Source: Rhizobiaceae bacterium (GTDB taxonomy: Bacteria; Pseudomonadota; Alphaproteobacteria; Rhizobiales; Rhizobiaceae). Taken from it: 64,000 nucleotides of DNA. The stretch is taken from the NCBI GenBank assembly GCA_905339215.1, contig CAJPFN010000096.1, positions 1-64,000 on the forward strand, given 5' to 3'. Positions 44,815 through 53,005 of this stretch are shown here, piece after piece. The notes beneath the pieces are model-generated. The model saw only the letters and a program-made list of their open reading frames with translations. It was not told the DNA's origin and did not search any database. Within the stretch, counting starts at the first letter, position 1. Every line of letters begins with the position of its first letter. Position numbers and translations under genes: made by a program.

Positions 44815-46008
44815 ATGAAAAATCCCGCGCCCCCCTATCTCTCCGCCCGCGAGGCGGCGGCCGAGCTCGGCGTGTCGACCGCCACGCTCTACGCCTATGT
44901 CAGTCGCGGCCTGGTGCGCTCCGAACCGACCGACGACGCCCGCGCCCGCCGCTACCGCGCCGACGACGTGCGCGCCTTGAAGGGCCGCCGCACGCCGGCC
45001 GCCGCCCAGCGCGGCGGCGATGGCGATATGCCGGCGATCCAGACGGCCGTGTCGACCATCACGCCGGAGGGGCCGGTCTATCGCGGGGTCGGCGCCGTCG
45101 GGCTCGCCGAAGAGGCGACGCTGGAGCAGGCGGCGACGCTTCTGTGGAACGCCAACCGCTCCGACCCGTTCGGCGCCAGCAACCTTCCCGTTGTCAGCCC
45201 GGCCATGCGCGCCGTCGCCCAGGCAAGCGCCGCCGAAGCGCCGCTGGCGCGCACCATTGCCGTGCTGGCGCTGGCCGGCGATGCCGATCCGGGCGCCTTC
45301 AGCCGCACGCCGGAAGGCCGCGCCCATGTCGGCGCGCGCGTCATGCGGCTCGCGGCGGCGGCGATCCTCGGCGGCGATCCGCAGGCCGGTCCGCTTCACA
45401 TGCAGGCCGCCGCGGCGTGGGCGCCGGGCGATCCGCGCGCGCCCGACCTGCTGCGCCGCGCCCTGGTGCTGCTCGCCGATCACGAGCTCAATGCCTCGAC
45501 CTTCGCCGTCCGCGTCGCCGCGTCGACGGGGCTCAATCCGTACGACGCCTCCATCGCCGGGCTGGTGGCGCTGAAGGGGCCGCGCCACGGCGGCGCGGGG
45601 CCGCTTGCGGCGCGCATGGTCGCGGCGCTCGCCGAGGGCGACGTCGCCGCCGGCTTGCGCGAGCGCATCGCGCTGGGCGAGGCGATTCCCGGCTTCGGCC
45701 ATCTGGTCTACGAGGAGAGCGATCCGCGCGCCGAGGCGCTTCTCGCCGCATTGGCCCGCGCCGGTGCCGACCGGCGCTTCGTCGTCGATGCCCCGGCGCT
45801 GGTCGCCGAGGCGACCGGACTTCGCGCCAACATCGACTTCGCGCTCGCGGTCCTGTCGCGCACGCTGGCGCTGCCCGCCGGCAGCGAGATCGCGCTGTTC
45901 GCCATCGCCAGGAGCGCCGGCTGGCTGGCGCACGCCTTCGAGCAACTCGATACCGGCATGCTGGTCAGGCCGCGCGCCCGCTATATCGGGCTGGCGCCGG
46001 GCCGCTGA
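44806..46008 (+). CDS. Citrate synthase-like protein with N-terminal MerR-type DNA-binding domain
   Basis: A 400-residue fusion. Residues about 10-70 form a MerR-like helix-turn-helix (LSAREAAAELGVSTATLYAYVSRGLV, shown here in part) and the rest is a citrate synthase fold. The catalytic regions are HELNASTFAVRV and GFGHLVYEESDPRA. The usual Arg after GFGH is Leu here and Lys is Glu, so catalysis may be altered. Starts at 44797 (TTG), 44806 and 44815 are possible, and no ribosome site is visible, so the mRNA may be leaderless. It likely senses a citrate-cycle ligand and regulates itself and its divergent neighbour. Confidence 0.8.
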   Translation: MINMKNPAPPYLSAREAAAELGVSTATLYAYVSRGLVRSEPTDDARARRYRADDVRALKGRRTPAAAQRGGDGDMPAIQTAVSTITPEGPVYRGVGAVGLAEEATLEQAATLLWNANRSDPFGASNLPVVSPAMRAVAQASAAEAPLARTIAVLALAGDADPGAFSRTPEGRAHVGARVMRLAAAAILGGDPQAGPLHMQAAAAWAPGDPRAPDLLRRALVLLADHELNASTFAVRVAASTGLNPYDASIAGLVALKGPRHGGAGPLAARMVAALAEGDVAAGLRERIALGEAIPGFGHLVYEESDPRAEALLAALARAGADRRFVVDAPALVAEATGLRANIDFALAVLSRTLALPAGSEIALFAIARSAGWLAHAFEQLDTGMLVRPRARYIGLAPGR

Positions 46009-46051
46009 GGATCCTCCTCGTTCACCGGGCAGGGGAATTGCCTATGGCGTC

Positions 46052-46287
46052 GTCGACCCCCACTTCGCCTTGCTTCGCTCGGCACCTCTCCCCCGCTCGA
46101 CGGGGGAGAGGAAAGGCGCTACCGCGAAGCCGGCGCTTCTCCAGCGTGGGGTCCTCTCCCCCGTCGAGCGGGGGAGAGGTGGTTTGCGCAGCAAACCGGA
46201 GTGGGGGTCGACATCCCCTCGCAAAGCCATATGCGCTAGCACCCCGTTCACGGGGGAAGGGACCATGCGAAGCATGGCGGAGGGGGT
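46052..46287. repeat. Intergenic multi-hairpin repeat, copy 3 (fills the gap between genes)
   Basis: The 310-base gap 46009-46318 holds no gene. Outer arms GTCGACCCCCACT (46052-46064) and AGTGGGGGTCGAC (46200-46212) enclose two CTCTCCCCC/GGGGGAGAG hairpins. A second element (about 46240-46287) ends with a GGACCATGCGAAGCATGG copy shared with other repeats. Confidence 0.8.
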
Positions 46288-46318
46288 GGACGGACTTCAC
46301 GCGAAGAGGCCGACCTCC

Positions 46319-47518
46319 TCAGCCGCGCGACAGCAGTGCGTCGTTCAGCGCCGCCATGTCTTTCTCCGCGGGCGCGGTCTCCAGTTCGAGCACGGGAATG
46401 CGCGCGCGCAGATGGTCGTGGTGGGTACGCACGCCATATTCCAGGTCGGACAGGTAGAAGCCGCCGAACGCCTCGGACACCATCGATTCGTTCGACCAGA
46501 CGGAGAGCTGCACGTCCTCGGCCATCGTGTCGCGATCGATGCGGAAGGCGAGGTAGCGCGCCGCGGCCTGCGCGCGGCTTTCGTCGGCATAGCGGTAGAT
46601 GCCGCCGCGCAGCATCGTCTCGCCGGTCGACAGCGGGAACTCCTGGTAGAACTGCACCGTCTCCGGTGTGATCGCGATCACCGCGTTGGGAAAGATGCCG
46701 TAGTAGATCCATGCCTCGCGCAGGTGCTCCGGCAGGAACGCCGGCCTGGGCGCGATCCTGACGTAGTTGCGCACGCTCCAGCGCCGTCCCGCATGCGGGT
46801 TGTAGGTGGCAAACGAGCGCGACACGCCGTTGACGAAGGGCTCGTCGAAATAGGTGGCGCCGTAGAGGTCCTGAAGCGCCGGGTGCGCCATGGCGACGTG
46901 GTAGCCCTCGTTGTCGACGTCGCGCACCGACTTCCAGTTGACCGGGCTGGTCTGGGTCCAGATGCCGCGCGTCGGAACCATTGTTTCCGGCCGGTAGTGG
47001 GCAAATTCCGCCTCGACGGGCTTCATCAGCTCCGCTACCGGAGGCTGCGGCCCGGCGCGGAAGCGGATGAAGATGAAGCCCATCCACACTTCCGTCTCGA
47101 TGGCCTGAAGGCCGAACGCCTCCTTGTCGAGGTCGGGAAACGTGCGCGGCCGCGCCGCGCCGCGCAGCGTGCCGTCGAGATTGTAGACCCAGCCGTGGAA
47201 CGGGCAGACCAGCGCGTTCTTGCAGTTGCCCTGTTCGTCGGCGACGACGCGGCTGCCGCGATGCCGGCACATGTTGAGGAAGCCGCGCACCACGCCGTCC
47301 TTGCCGCGCACCACAAGCGCCCGCTCGCCGACCACGTCCATGGTCAGGTAGTCGCCGGCCTTCGCCACGTCCGAGACATGGCCGATGATCTGCCAGTGAT
47401 TGCGGAAGACGTGCTCCTTCTCCAGCTCGAGAAGGGCGGGACTGTGATAGCTCCAGCCCGGCAATCCACGCCGGTCCCAATCGTTAGGGACCGCCACTTC
47501 GAACAGGTGACGGTTCAT
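46319..47518 (-). CDS. Rieske non-haem iron oxygenase, large subunit
   Basis: A 399-residue ring-hydroxylating-type oxygenase alpha subunit. The Rieske cluster ligands are CRH and CPFH (CRHRGSRV, VCPFHGW, about residues 85-110). The mononuclear iron site is in DNEGYHVAMAHP, with Asp bridging to the Rieske centre. The family includes choline, carnitine and glycine-betaine oxygenases that cleave C-N bonds or demethylate quaternary amines, which fits this cluster. ATG 47518 lies just downstream of operator 3; an in-frame TTG inside the operator is unlikely. No ferredoxin reductase partner is encoded in the window. Confidence 0.86.
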   Translation of the reverse strand: MNRHLFEVAVPNDWDRRGLPGWSYHSPALLELEKEHVFRNHWQIIGHVSDVAKAGDYLTMDVVGERALVVRGKDGVVRGFLNMCRHRGSRVVADEQGNCKNALVCPFHGWVYNLDGTLRGAARPRTFPDLDKEAFGLQAIETEVWMGFIFIRFRAGPQPPVAELMKPVEAEFAHYRPETMVPTRGIWTQTSPVNWKSVRDVDNEGYHVAMAHPALQDLYGATYFDEPFVNGVSRSFATYNPHAGRRWSVRNYVRIAPRPAFLPEHLREAWIYYGIFPNAVIAITPETVQFYQEFPLSTGETMLRGGIYRYADESRAQAAARYLAFRIDRDTMAEDVQLSVWSNESMVSEAFGGFYLSDLEYGVRTHHDHLRARIPVLELETAPAEKDMAALNDALLSRG

Positions 47519-47535
47519 GTGCAGTCTCGTTCTTG

Positions 47536-47552
47536 TTGAATGTTCGTTCAAT
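47536..47552. promoter_or_regulatory. Cluster operator 3 (TTGAA-N6-TTCAA palindrome)
   Basis: Read on the minus strand the site is ATTGAACGAACATTCAA, nearly identical to the sites at 33329 and 42048. It lies 18 bases upstream of the Rieske gene start and 167 bases from the divergent amidotransferase gene. Confidence 0.7.
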
Positions 47553-47718
47553 AGAAATCACAATTCATATTGAAATGCAATGCCTTAGTGAAATGTGGCG
47601 AAATCTTGCCCCAGCAGCTGCCCTGCCGCCGGTCGGCAGCCGCCGGCAAAAATGCCGGATTTTCCGCAGCTTAACGCGGGGCTTGGCCGTCAGCCGGGTG
47701 CCGGTGTAAATCTCGCTC

Positions 47719-48441
47719 ATGATCGTTCGAAACGTCCCCGACCGGCCGCGCAAGGTCGTCCTCGTCAGGCATGGCGACGACCCGCCGGACGACCGCGTCA
47801 GCGTGTTCCTCCATGAGAACGGTTTCCTGCCGGTCTGGCGCCGGCCCTACGCCGGCGAGCCGCTGGAACCGCTCGGCGAAGACGTCGCCGGCAGCGTCGT
47901 CTATGGCGGCAAGTACGCCGTCTACGAGACCAGGGAACACCCCTTCCTCATCGACGAGGCGCGCTGGATCGAGGCCTGCATGGCGAAGGGCGTGCCGCTG
48001 CTCGGCATCTGCCAGGGCGGCCAGCAGATCGCCCAGGTGATGGGCGCCGAGGTCGGCCCGCCGCCGTCGGGCGCGCATGAATTCGGCTATTACGAGCTTC
48101 GCCCCACCGACGAGGGCCGCGAGTTCCTGCCCGCGCCGATCCACGTGGTCCAGTCGCATTTCCACACCTTCGCCATTCCTGCCGGAGCCGTGCATCTGGC
48201 GGGTTCGGACCTGTTCCCCAACCAGGCGTTCCGCGCCGGGGAGACCACCTACGCCTTCCAGTTCCATCCGGAGGTCACCATCGAGGGTTTCCGCCGCTGG
48301 CAATCCTCGCCCTGGGCCTATTATGGCCGGCCCGGCGCGCAGTCGCGCGAGGAGCAGGACCGCCTGATGGTCCTCCACGACGCCGCGCAGGCCGCGTGGT
48401 TCTACGGGTTCCTCGGCCGGCTGTTCGCGCAAGCTTCCTGA
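47719..48441 (+). CDS. Class I glutamine amidotransferase-like protein
   Basis: A 240-residue protein with the class I amidotransferase triad: nucleophile Cys98 in LGICQGGQQ, and His183 and Glu185 in FQFHPEV. No synthetase partner domain is fused. Stand-alone members hydrolyse gamma-glutamyl amides or serve as amidotransferase subunits. In an amine-catabolic setting, removal of a gamma-glutamyl group, as PuuD does, is one possibility, although this is not the PuuD subfamily. It is divergent from the Rieske gene. Confidence 0.84.
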   Translation: MIVRNVPDRPRKVVLVRHGDDPPDDRVSVFLHENGFLPVWRRPYAGEPLEPLGEDVAGSVVYGGKYAVYETREHPFLIDEARWIEACMAKGVPLLGICQGGQQIAQVMGAEVGPPPSGAHEFGYYELRPTDEGREFLPAPIHVVQSHFHTFAIPAGAVHLAGSDLFPNQAFRAGETTYAFQFHPEVTIEGFRRWQSSPWAYYGRPGAQSREEQDRLMVLHDAAQAAWFYGFLGRLFAQAS

Positions 48442-48466
48442 CCGGCCGCTGCCGTCGGCGGCCTCT

Positions 48467-48693
48467 GATCCTCCCCTGCGAAGCGGGGTGAGCAGCCGGT
48501 TTGCCGAAGGCAAATACGTCGTGCCTGTGGCACGACGAAAGGCCGGCGAACGGTGAGACCCCCGGTCCGCCCTTGGGCGGATCGAAAGGTCCAGTGAACC
48601 TTTCGAAGGGGTCGAACGCCCGAAGGGCTAGGACGCTGCGGAGCAGCGGGGACCCGGCCGGTAGGGACCATGCGAAGCATGGTGGAGGGGGCG
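48467..48693. repeat. Intergenic multi-hairpin repeat, copy 4 (fills the gap between genes)
   Basis: Most of the 459-base gap 48442-48900 is this mosaic of hairpins: TTTGCC/GGCAAA near 48500, CGTCGTGCC/GGCACGACG near 48519-48537, a GTCCGCCC/GGGCGGAT pair near 48565, and AAAGGT/ACCTTT near 48590. It ends with the GGACCATGCGAAGCATGG copy at 48665. The remaining 200 bases before the next gene are AT-richer, show no ORF and probably carry its promoter. Confidence 0.78.
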
Positions 48694-48900
48694 CGGCCTG
48701 GCCAGGTACAGGTCCTGCCCCACATAGGCTCGCCGCCCGCCCCATCCTGCCCCTGCGGCAGTCATTTGCCCGAAAATGTGGCAAACATGCCCGTATCAAT
48801 GTTTCGTGCCTGTTACATTGATCCGAAAATCGCAACATCGGGCAGAAACAAAATCGCCCTAAAAACATTCCCATAGGGAACTTCAACAAGGGCAACGACA

Positions 48901-49311
48901 ATGCTCGCCAGACAGACCGCTCCAGCCGCCGTCATCAATTCCACCGGTCCCGTGCGCGGATTCGGCATCCCCGAGATCGCGCTGCGCCGCCGCTCGGCCG
49001 AACATCCGATGATGATGTTCGCCGTCATCGTCACTGCGGCCTTCGCCTCGATGGCGGCGATGTCCTACCAGGCCCCGGCCGTGGCCGCGGTGCCGGGCGC
49101 GCCGGCGAAGATCGCCGACGTCCAGCGGACGACGGCCAAGGCCGACCGCCTGCCGTCGAGCGAGGCCGAGCGCGCCTGCCGTGGCCAGGCCTGGGGCAGC
49201 GAAACGCCGGACTGCCTGGTCATGATCGCCCGCGAGGCCGGCAAGGCCGACAACCGCATCCGCCTGATCGCGGCGGCGGAGCCCAACCGCGACGCGCCGA
49301 ACATCTTCTGA
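48901..49311 (+). CDS. Hypothetical protein with one membrane helix
   Basis: A 136-residue protein of unknown function. A basic N-terminal stretch of about 35 residues precedes one hydrophobic helix (MMMFAVIVTAAFASMAAM). A Pro/Ala-rich linker follows, then a C-terminal segment with two cysteines (ERACRGQAWGSETPDCL) that could form a disulfide in the periplasm. The site AAGGGCAACGAC upstream of ATG 48901 is only moderate. A clear terminator follows, so it is a single-gene transcript. Confidence 0.72.
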   Translation: MLARQTAPAAVINSTGPVRGFGIPEIALRRRSAEHPMMMFAVIVTAAFASMAAMSYQAPAVAAVPGAPAKIADVQRTTAKADRLPSSEAERACRGQAWGSETPDCLVMIAREAGKADNRIRLIAAAEPNRDAPNIF

Positions 49312-49369
49312 GGACCGCTCCCGCGACCCTCGAGCCCCCCGCTCCTCCCCATTTTCCTTCCAGTCGCTA

Positions 49370-49409
49370 CGGCCTTGGTCGCCCCTTCCGACCAGGGCCG
49401 CTTTTTTTT
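49370..49409 (+). terminator. Rho-independent terminator
   Basis: CGGCCTTGGTCG (49370-49381) pairs with CGACCAGGGCCG (49389-49400) through 12 base pairs with one G-U, followed by C and eight T residues. It ends the gene at 48901-49311. Confidence 0.93.
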
Positions 49410-49440
49410 ATGCGCCGCCGTCCGCGCCGGGCGCGATCTG

Positions 49441-49496
49441 GATCCTCCCCTGCGAAGCGGGGGAGGGGGACCATGCGAAGCATGGTGGAGGGGGCG
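49441..49496. repeat. Intergenic palindromic repeat, copy 5
   Basis: A 56-base short form of the family: a CTCCCCTGCGAAGCGGGGGAG hairpin and the GGACCATGCGAAGCATGG element. The remaining bases to 49715 show nothing I can name. Confidence 0.78.
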
Positions 49497-49715
49497 AATG
49501 ATTCCATGCGACAGCCCCGCCGGTGAACGGCGCGCCGCCTCCGGCAAGCAGTCGGCGACGCGGCGGCCGGGACGCCTCCTTTTCACGCCCAAGCAGGCAT
49601 GGAAGCGCCGGCGACGGTCTGATGGGAGAATGTCGGCTGCGTTCCGGCATAAAGTGGCCGCATACAGGATCGATCGCCGTTCGCTGCAGACTTGCTTCGG
49701 TGATCCGCGTTCGGT

Positions 49716-50627
49716 TCAACGAAGCTCGAGCCTTGCCGCTTGGAGATCGGCGGTCTCCGCCACCGCCCGATAGTGGTGTTCTCGACCACTGCCTTCACGC
49801 CAGTACAGGCCGACGTCACGCTGCTCGTTCCAATCCTCGAATTCAAGCAGCTTCACGTCGTCATCATCGCGGAACTCGGCTTTCGCGTACAGCTGCGGGA
49901 ACAGGGATAGCCCCATGCCGATGGAAACCATCTGGCGGATCGCATCGAGGCTCGTTCCCTCGAAGTCGTTGATGATGCGCGCACCGGAAACGTCCGCCAG
50001 GTGCCGGACATTTTCCAGCAGACGGTGGCCGCGGCCCAGGGCGAGCAGTTTTTCACCATGGAGCGCGGCGAGGCTGACGGTGGATTTCGCTGCGAGCGGA
50101 TGTTCGGCAGGAACGCCGAGATAGAGCGTCTCCCTTCCAATGCGCCAGAACGCCAGTCCGTCGAGCTCTGGCGAGGGGCCAAGTCCGCAGTCGATACTGC
50201 CGGCGGCGACTGAAGCTTCGAGTGCCGCCGGGTTGTCCTCGCGAACATAGATCTGCAGGTCCGGATATTGCTCATGCAGCGTCGGCAGGAGCTTCGGCAG
50301 GAAATAGGGGCCGAATGTTGGTGGCGTGCCCAGCCGGATGGTCCCCCCGAGCGCGGCACCCTGCGCGCGTATGTCGCCCAGGAGATCGTCCAGGGAGGCA
50401 AGCAGGAGACGCGCGCCGCGCGCGAGCCTGTCGCCCGCGGGCGTGGCGGCGACGTGGGAGGACGTTCGCTCGAAGAGCAGCGTTCCGAGGCCCTGCTCGA
50501 CGAGAGAAACCTGAACCGACAGCGTCGGCTGGGACACGTTGCAGTAACGGGCGGCCCGGCCGAAATGCTTCAGATCGTGGACGGCGACGACATATTCGAG
50601 CTGGCGCAGTGACGGACGGAACGGCAT
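49716..50627 (-). CDS. LysR-family regulator, OxyR-like but without the redox cysteines
   Basis: A 303-residue LysR regulator. The N-terminal winged helix (KHFGRAARYCNVSQPTLSVQVSLVE, seen in part) and the effector domain align in motif order with OxyR. In OxyR a Cys follows Gly-His (GHCLRDQ) and a second follows after a few residues. Here the same place reads GHRLLENVRHL with no cysteine, so peroxide sensing by disulfide is unlikely. It is divergent from a DUF465-like gene. The inducer is unknown. Confidence 0.85.
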   Translation of the reverse strand: MPFRPSLRQLEYVVAVHDLKHFGRAARYCNVSQPTLSVQVSLVEQGLGTLLFERTSSHVAATPAGDRLARGARLLLASLDDLLGDIRAQGAALGGTIRLGTPPTFGPYFLPKLLPTLHEQYPDLQIYVREDNPAALEASVAAGSIDCGLGPSPELDGLAFWRIGRETLYLGVPAEHPLAAKSTVSLAALHGEKLLALGRGHRLLENVRHLADVSGARIINDFEGTSLDAIRQMVSIGMGLSLFPQLYAKAEFRDDDDVKLLEFEDWNEQRDVGLYWREGSGREHHYRAVAETADLQAARLELR

Positions 50628-50728
50628 GCCTGTTAGTTAGAGACTATCGATCTGATTGCAACAATCAATTGGAACTATCGCGTGGGCACCCCCACTTCCG
50701 GGCCACAGACAGCCAGGGAGGCAGTGCC

Positions 50729-50965
50729 ATGGACCAGTTCATCAAGTCGCTCCGTCATCGCCGGGCCGCCGTACAGGCTCGCATCGAGGACGAGCAAGCC
50801 CGCCCCGCGCCGGACCAATTGCGTCTGGGCGCGTTGAAGAGGCTGAGGCTTCGATTCCGCGACCAGATCGAGTTCATCGAGCGGATGAACCGGCTCGGCG
50901 AGACGAAACCCATCCCCGTCGTCCGGCGGCGCTCCTTCCGTCCGCTCCCTTCCGGGAAAGCCTGA
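50729..50965 (+). CDS. Small coiled-coil protein, DUF465/YdcH-like
   Basis: A 78-residue, highly basic helical protein. The central helix (VQARIEDEQARPAPDQLRLGALKR, seen in part) and length suit the YdcH/DUF465 group of small coiled-coil proteins; the family call is tentative. AGGGAGG precedes ATG 50729. It is followed one base after its stop by another small basic protein, so the two form an operon divergent from the LysR gene. Confidence 0.65.
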   Translation: MDQFIKSLRHRRAAVQARIEDEQARPAPDQLRLGALKRLRLRFRDQIEFIERMNRLGETKPIPVVRRRSFRPLPSGKA

Positions 50966-50966
50966 C

Positions 50967-51251
50967 ATGGCGGTCATGCAAGGAGTGAAGAAGCCTCGAC
51001 CGGATCAGGGCGGCGGCAGTTTCCGCGCGACGCGTGCCACGCTGCTTGGAGGCGTCGTCGGGCGATACCGGGCCCTCAAGCGCCGTCTTGCCGACATTCT
51101 GATGCGGGGCGATCGCGACTACGCCATGTTGAGCGCGATCTCCCAGGAGATCGGCAGGATGCGCCAGAGAATCCGCGCGGATCTGCAGCGTCGCCGGGAC
51201 GAGCGGAAGCGGCGGAAGGCCGCGAAGAAGGTGACGTCGGGAACGCTCTGA
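50967..51251 (+). CDS. Small basic hypothetical protein
   Basis: A 94-residue Arg/Lys-rich helical protein ending in a strongly basic tail (RRRDERKRRKAAKK). ATG 50967 begins one base after the upstream stop. It shares the pattern of a predicted helical hairpin with its neighbour. A nucleic-acid-binding role would be a guess from charge alone. Confidence 0.6.
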   Translation: MAVMQGVKKPRPDQGGGSFRATRATLLGGVVGRYRALKRRLADILMRGDRDYAMLSAISQEIGRMRQRIRADLQRRRDERKRRKAAKKVTSGTL

Positions 51252-51443
51252 AGCGGAGAGCCGGAGGACCGTGAGGCCAGGACCTCGCAACGAAGCCAGG
51301 CTTTCCCGCGTGCTCCGCGACGGCTCTGGCTCGCGGGAACGCTCATCGTTCCTGGTGTCGACGTGATCGCGTGGGCCGGCAGCCGAGACAAGCTCAATGC
51401 CGGCCGGCATGACGCATGCACAGAAAGATAGAGAGGACATCAG

Positions 51444-52283
51444 ATGCCACCGAAACGTCTCGCCTACATCCCGCTGATGACATATCCGGACTCGGCGCCC
51501 GACAATTCGGTGGAGGCAGCGACAGTCTTAGCATCCGAGTTGGGTAGCGAACTTCATATGACGACTTTCGCGGCCAGGATTCCGCGTGTCTCGACCCCGA
51601 TCGGGGGGCTGCTGCTCGACATTCCCCAGATGATCCGCGGTGCCGAGGAAAACAGCCGCGCCCGGTGCCGCGATCTTCAATCGCTGGTCCAGAAGAGCGT
51701 CGGCGCAGGCTTCAGGGTCCAGTGTGCGACCAGGGACTCCGAACCCGGCTCCGCGGGCGCGTTAGCCTCCTCCGAGGCGAGGTATTTCGATCTGGTTGTC
51801 CTGCCATGGTCGAAGGAGACCGTCTCCGTCAGCGATTTTTCGCAGGCCGTGGTGTTTGGCTCGGGTCGTCCTTCGATACTGGTTCCGCCGGCTATCCGAT
51901 CCCGGCCGATCGTGCACGTGGCGATCGCCTGGGACGCAAGCAGAGTGGCTGCCCGGGCGGTCGCGGACCTCATGCCCTTGCTGGCCAGTGATTGCCGGAT
52001 CACAATCCTGACGGTTCAGGACGAAAAGTTGCTGCCTGGCAGGAACATCGCGGAAGCACTCTCGGATTCGCTGATTCAGCGCGGCTTTGTTGCTGAGGCT
52101 CGCAACGTCGCACTCGCAGGCCGCGCAGTAGCAGAGGCGTTGCAGGAGGCCGCGATCGAGACGGGGGCAGAACTCCTTGCAATGGGCGGTTTCGGCCATT
52201 CCAGGGTCCGGGATTTTGTCCTCGGCGGCGCGACGAAGGGCGTCTTTGCGGACCTGCGCCTGCCTGTCCTCCTCTCCCACTGA
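51444..52283 (+). CDS. Universal stress protein (UspA family)
   Basis: A 279-residue protein with two Usp-like halves. The C-terminal half (about 150-279) keeps the nucleotide-binding motif GGFGHSRVRDFVLGGAT and the start VHVAIAWDASRVAARAV. The N-terminal half is diverged and lacks the G-x2-G-x9-G(S/T) pattern. AGAGAGGA precedes ATG 51444. I find no exact EcfG promoter upstream, despite the stress theme. Confidence 0.87.
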   Translation: MPPKRLAYIPLMTYPDSAPDNSVEAATVLASELGSELHMTTFAARIPRVSTPIGGLLLDIPQMIRGAEENSRARCRDLQSLVQKSVGAGFRVQCATRDSEPGSAGALASSEARYFDLVVLPWSKETVSVSDFSQAVVFGSGRPSILVPPAIRSRPIVHVAIAWDASRVAARAVADLMPLLASDCRITILTVQDEKLLPGRNIAEALSDSLIQRGFVAEARNVALAGRAVAEALQEAAIETGAELLAMGGFGHSRVRDFVLGGATKGVFADLRLPVLLSH

Positions 52284-52390
52284 GATCTTCGAGCCGCCGC
52301 CTGGCTTGAACCCCGTCGATCGGCCTGGCGAGGCGTGCTGGTCGGAATCGGGCTCGTTCCCGGAAGGAGCAATGAGGCTTTCACGAAGGT

Positions 52391-52627
52391 ATGGCAGCTT
52401 TGGTCACCGGCCGTTGCGGCAGGCATTGGCCGGGCGACCTCGCCGATGTTCGCGAGCGAAGGCGCCCGCGTCGGCGGTGACATTGACAAGGCGAGCGGCG
52501 AAGAAACCGTTCGGCTGACGACGGCCCCGATGGAGAAACGAAGGTCTTCGAGGTCGACCTCTCGGAGGCGGGTGATGCCGGCGCGCTCGCCGCGAGTGTC
52601 GTAGCCGCGTTCGGTCGGCTGGGGCCA
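52391..52627 (+). pseudogene. Decayed short-chain dehydrogenase fragment
   Basis: Three reading-frame pieces in order match a short-chain dehydrogenase N-terminus. ATG 52391 begins MAALVTG. After a frameshift comes AGIGRATSPMFASEGARVGG followed by DIDKASGEETV. After a second shift back comes TKVFEVDLSEAGDAGALAAS followed by VVAAFGRLG. The catalytic Tyr-x3-Lys part and the whole C-terminal half are missing. It follows the usp gene on the same strand and is dead as a dehydrogenase. Confidence 0.72.
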
Positions 52628-53005
52628 TGGAATCGGCAGCCCGGAACGTCCGCTCCAGGTCCACGGCAGAAAGTCGCCCAGACGATCGGCATCCAGACGA
52701 ATTGCCGCGTTTGTGGATCGGGACCGACAACGCGAAGGCGCCGGGGCGAACGCCACTCGCACGGCATCGAGCCGTCGGCTTTGAGGAAGCCGCAACACCG
52801 GTAACTGCGGCTGAGATGAGGGCGCTTTCGCTCCGCCCGCTTTCCCGCCGGCGCCTTCGAGGGGTGCTGCCGACGCGGGAATAAAATCCCCCACACCCCT
52901 CCAACAAAATCAACGCCTTCCACGATTTCTACCCCCTTCCGACCTCGATTTTATCCCCTGCCTCGCACCCGCCGTAGAATCGCCACGGGCAAAGGAGGCC
53001 CGGAC
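52628..53005. other. Region without a recognisable gene
   Basis: I see no convincing coding sequence, repeat or promoter here beyond short frames. It may be degraded flank of the dehydrogenase fragment. A strong AAAGGAGG at 52992-52999 belongs to the next gene. Confidence 0.5.

Noticed and set aside
46052-49496. Repeats as a CRISPR array
   Set aside because: The copies are few, far apart, palindromic at several scales and lack regular spacers or nearby cas genes.
51336-51360. EcfG promoter before the universal stress protein
   Set aside because: A GGAAC is present at 51336-51340 but no CGTT or similar box follows at 16-17 bases.
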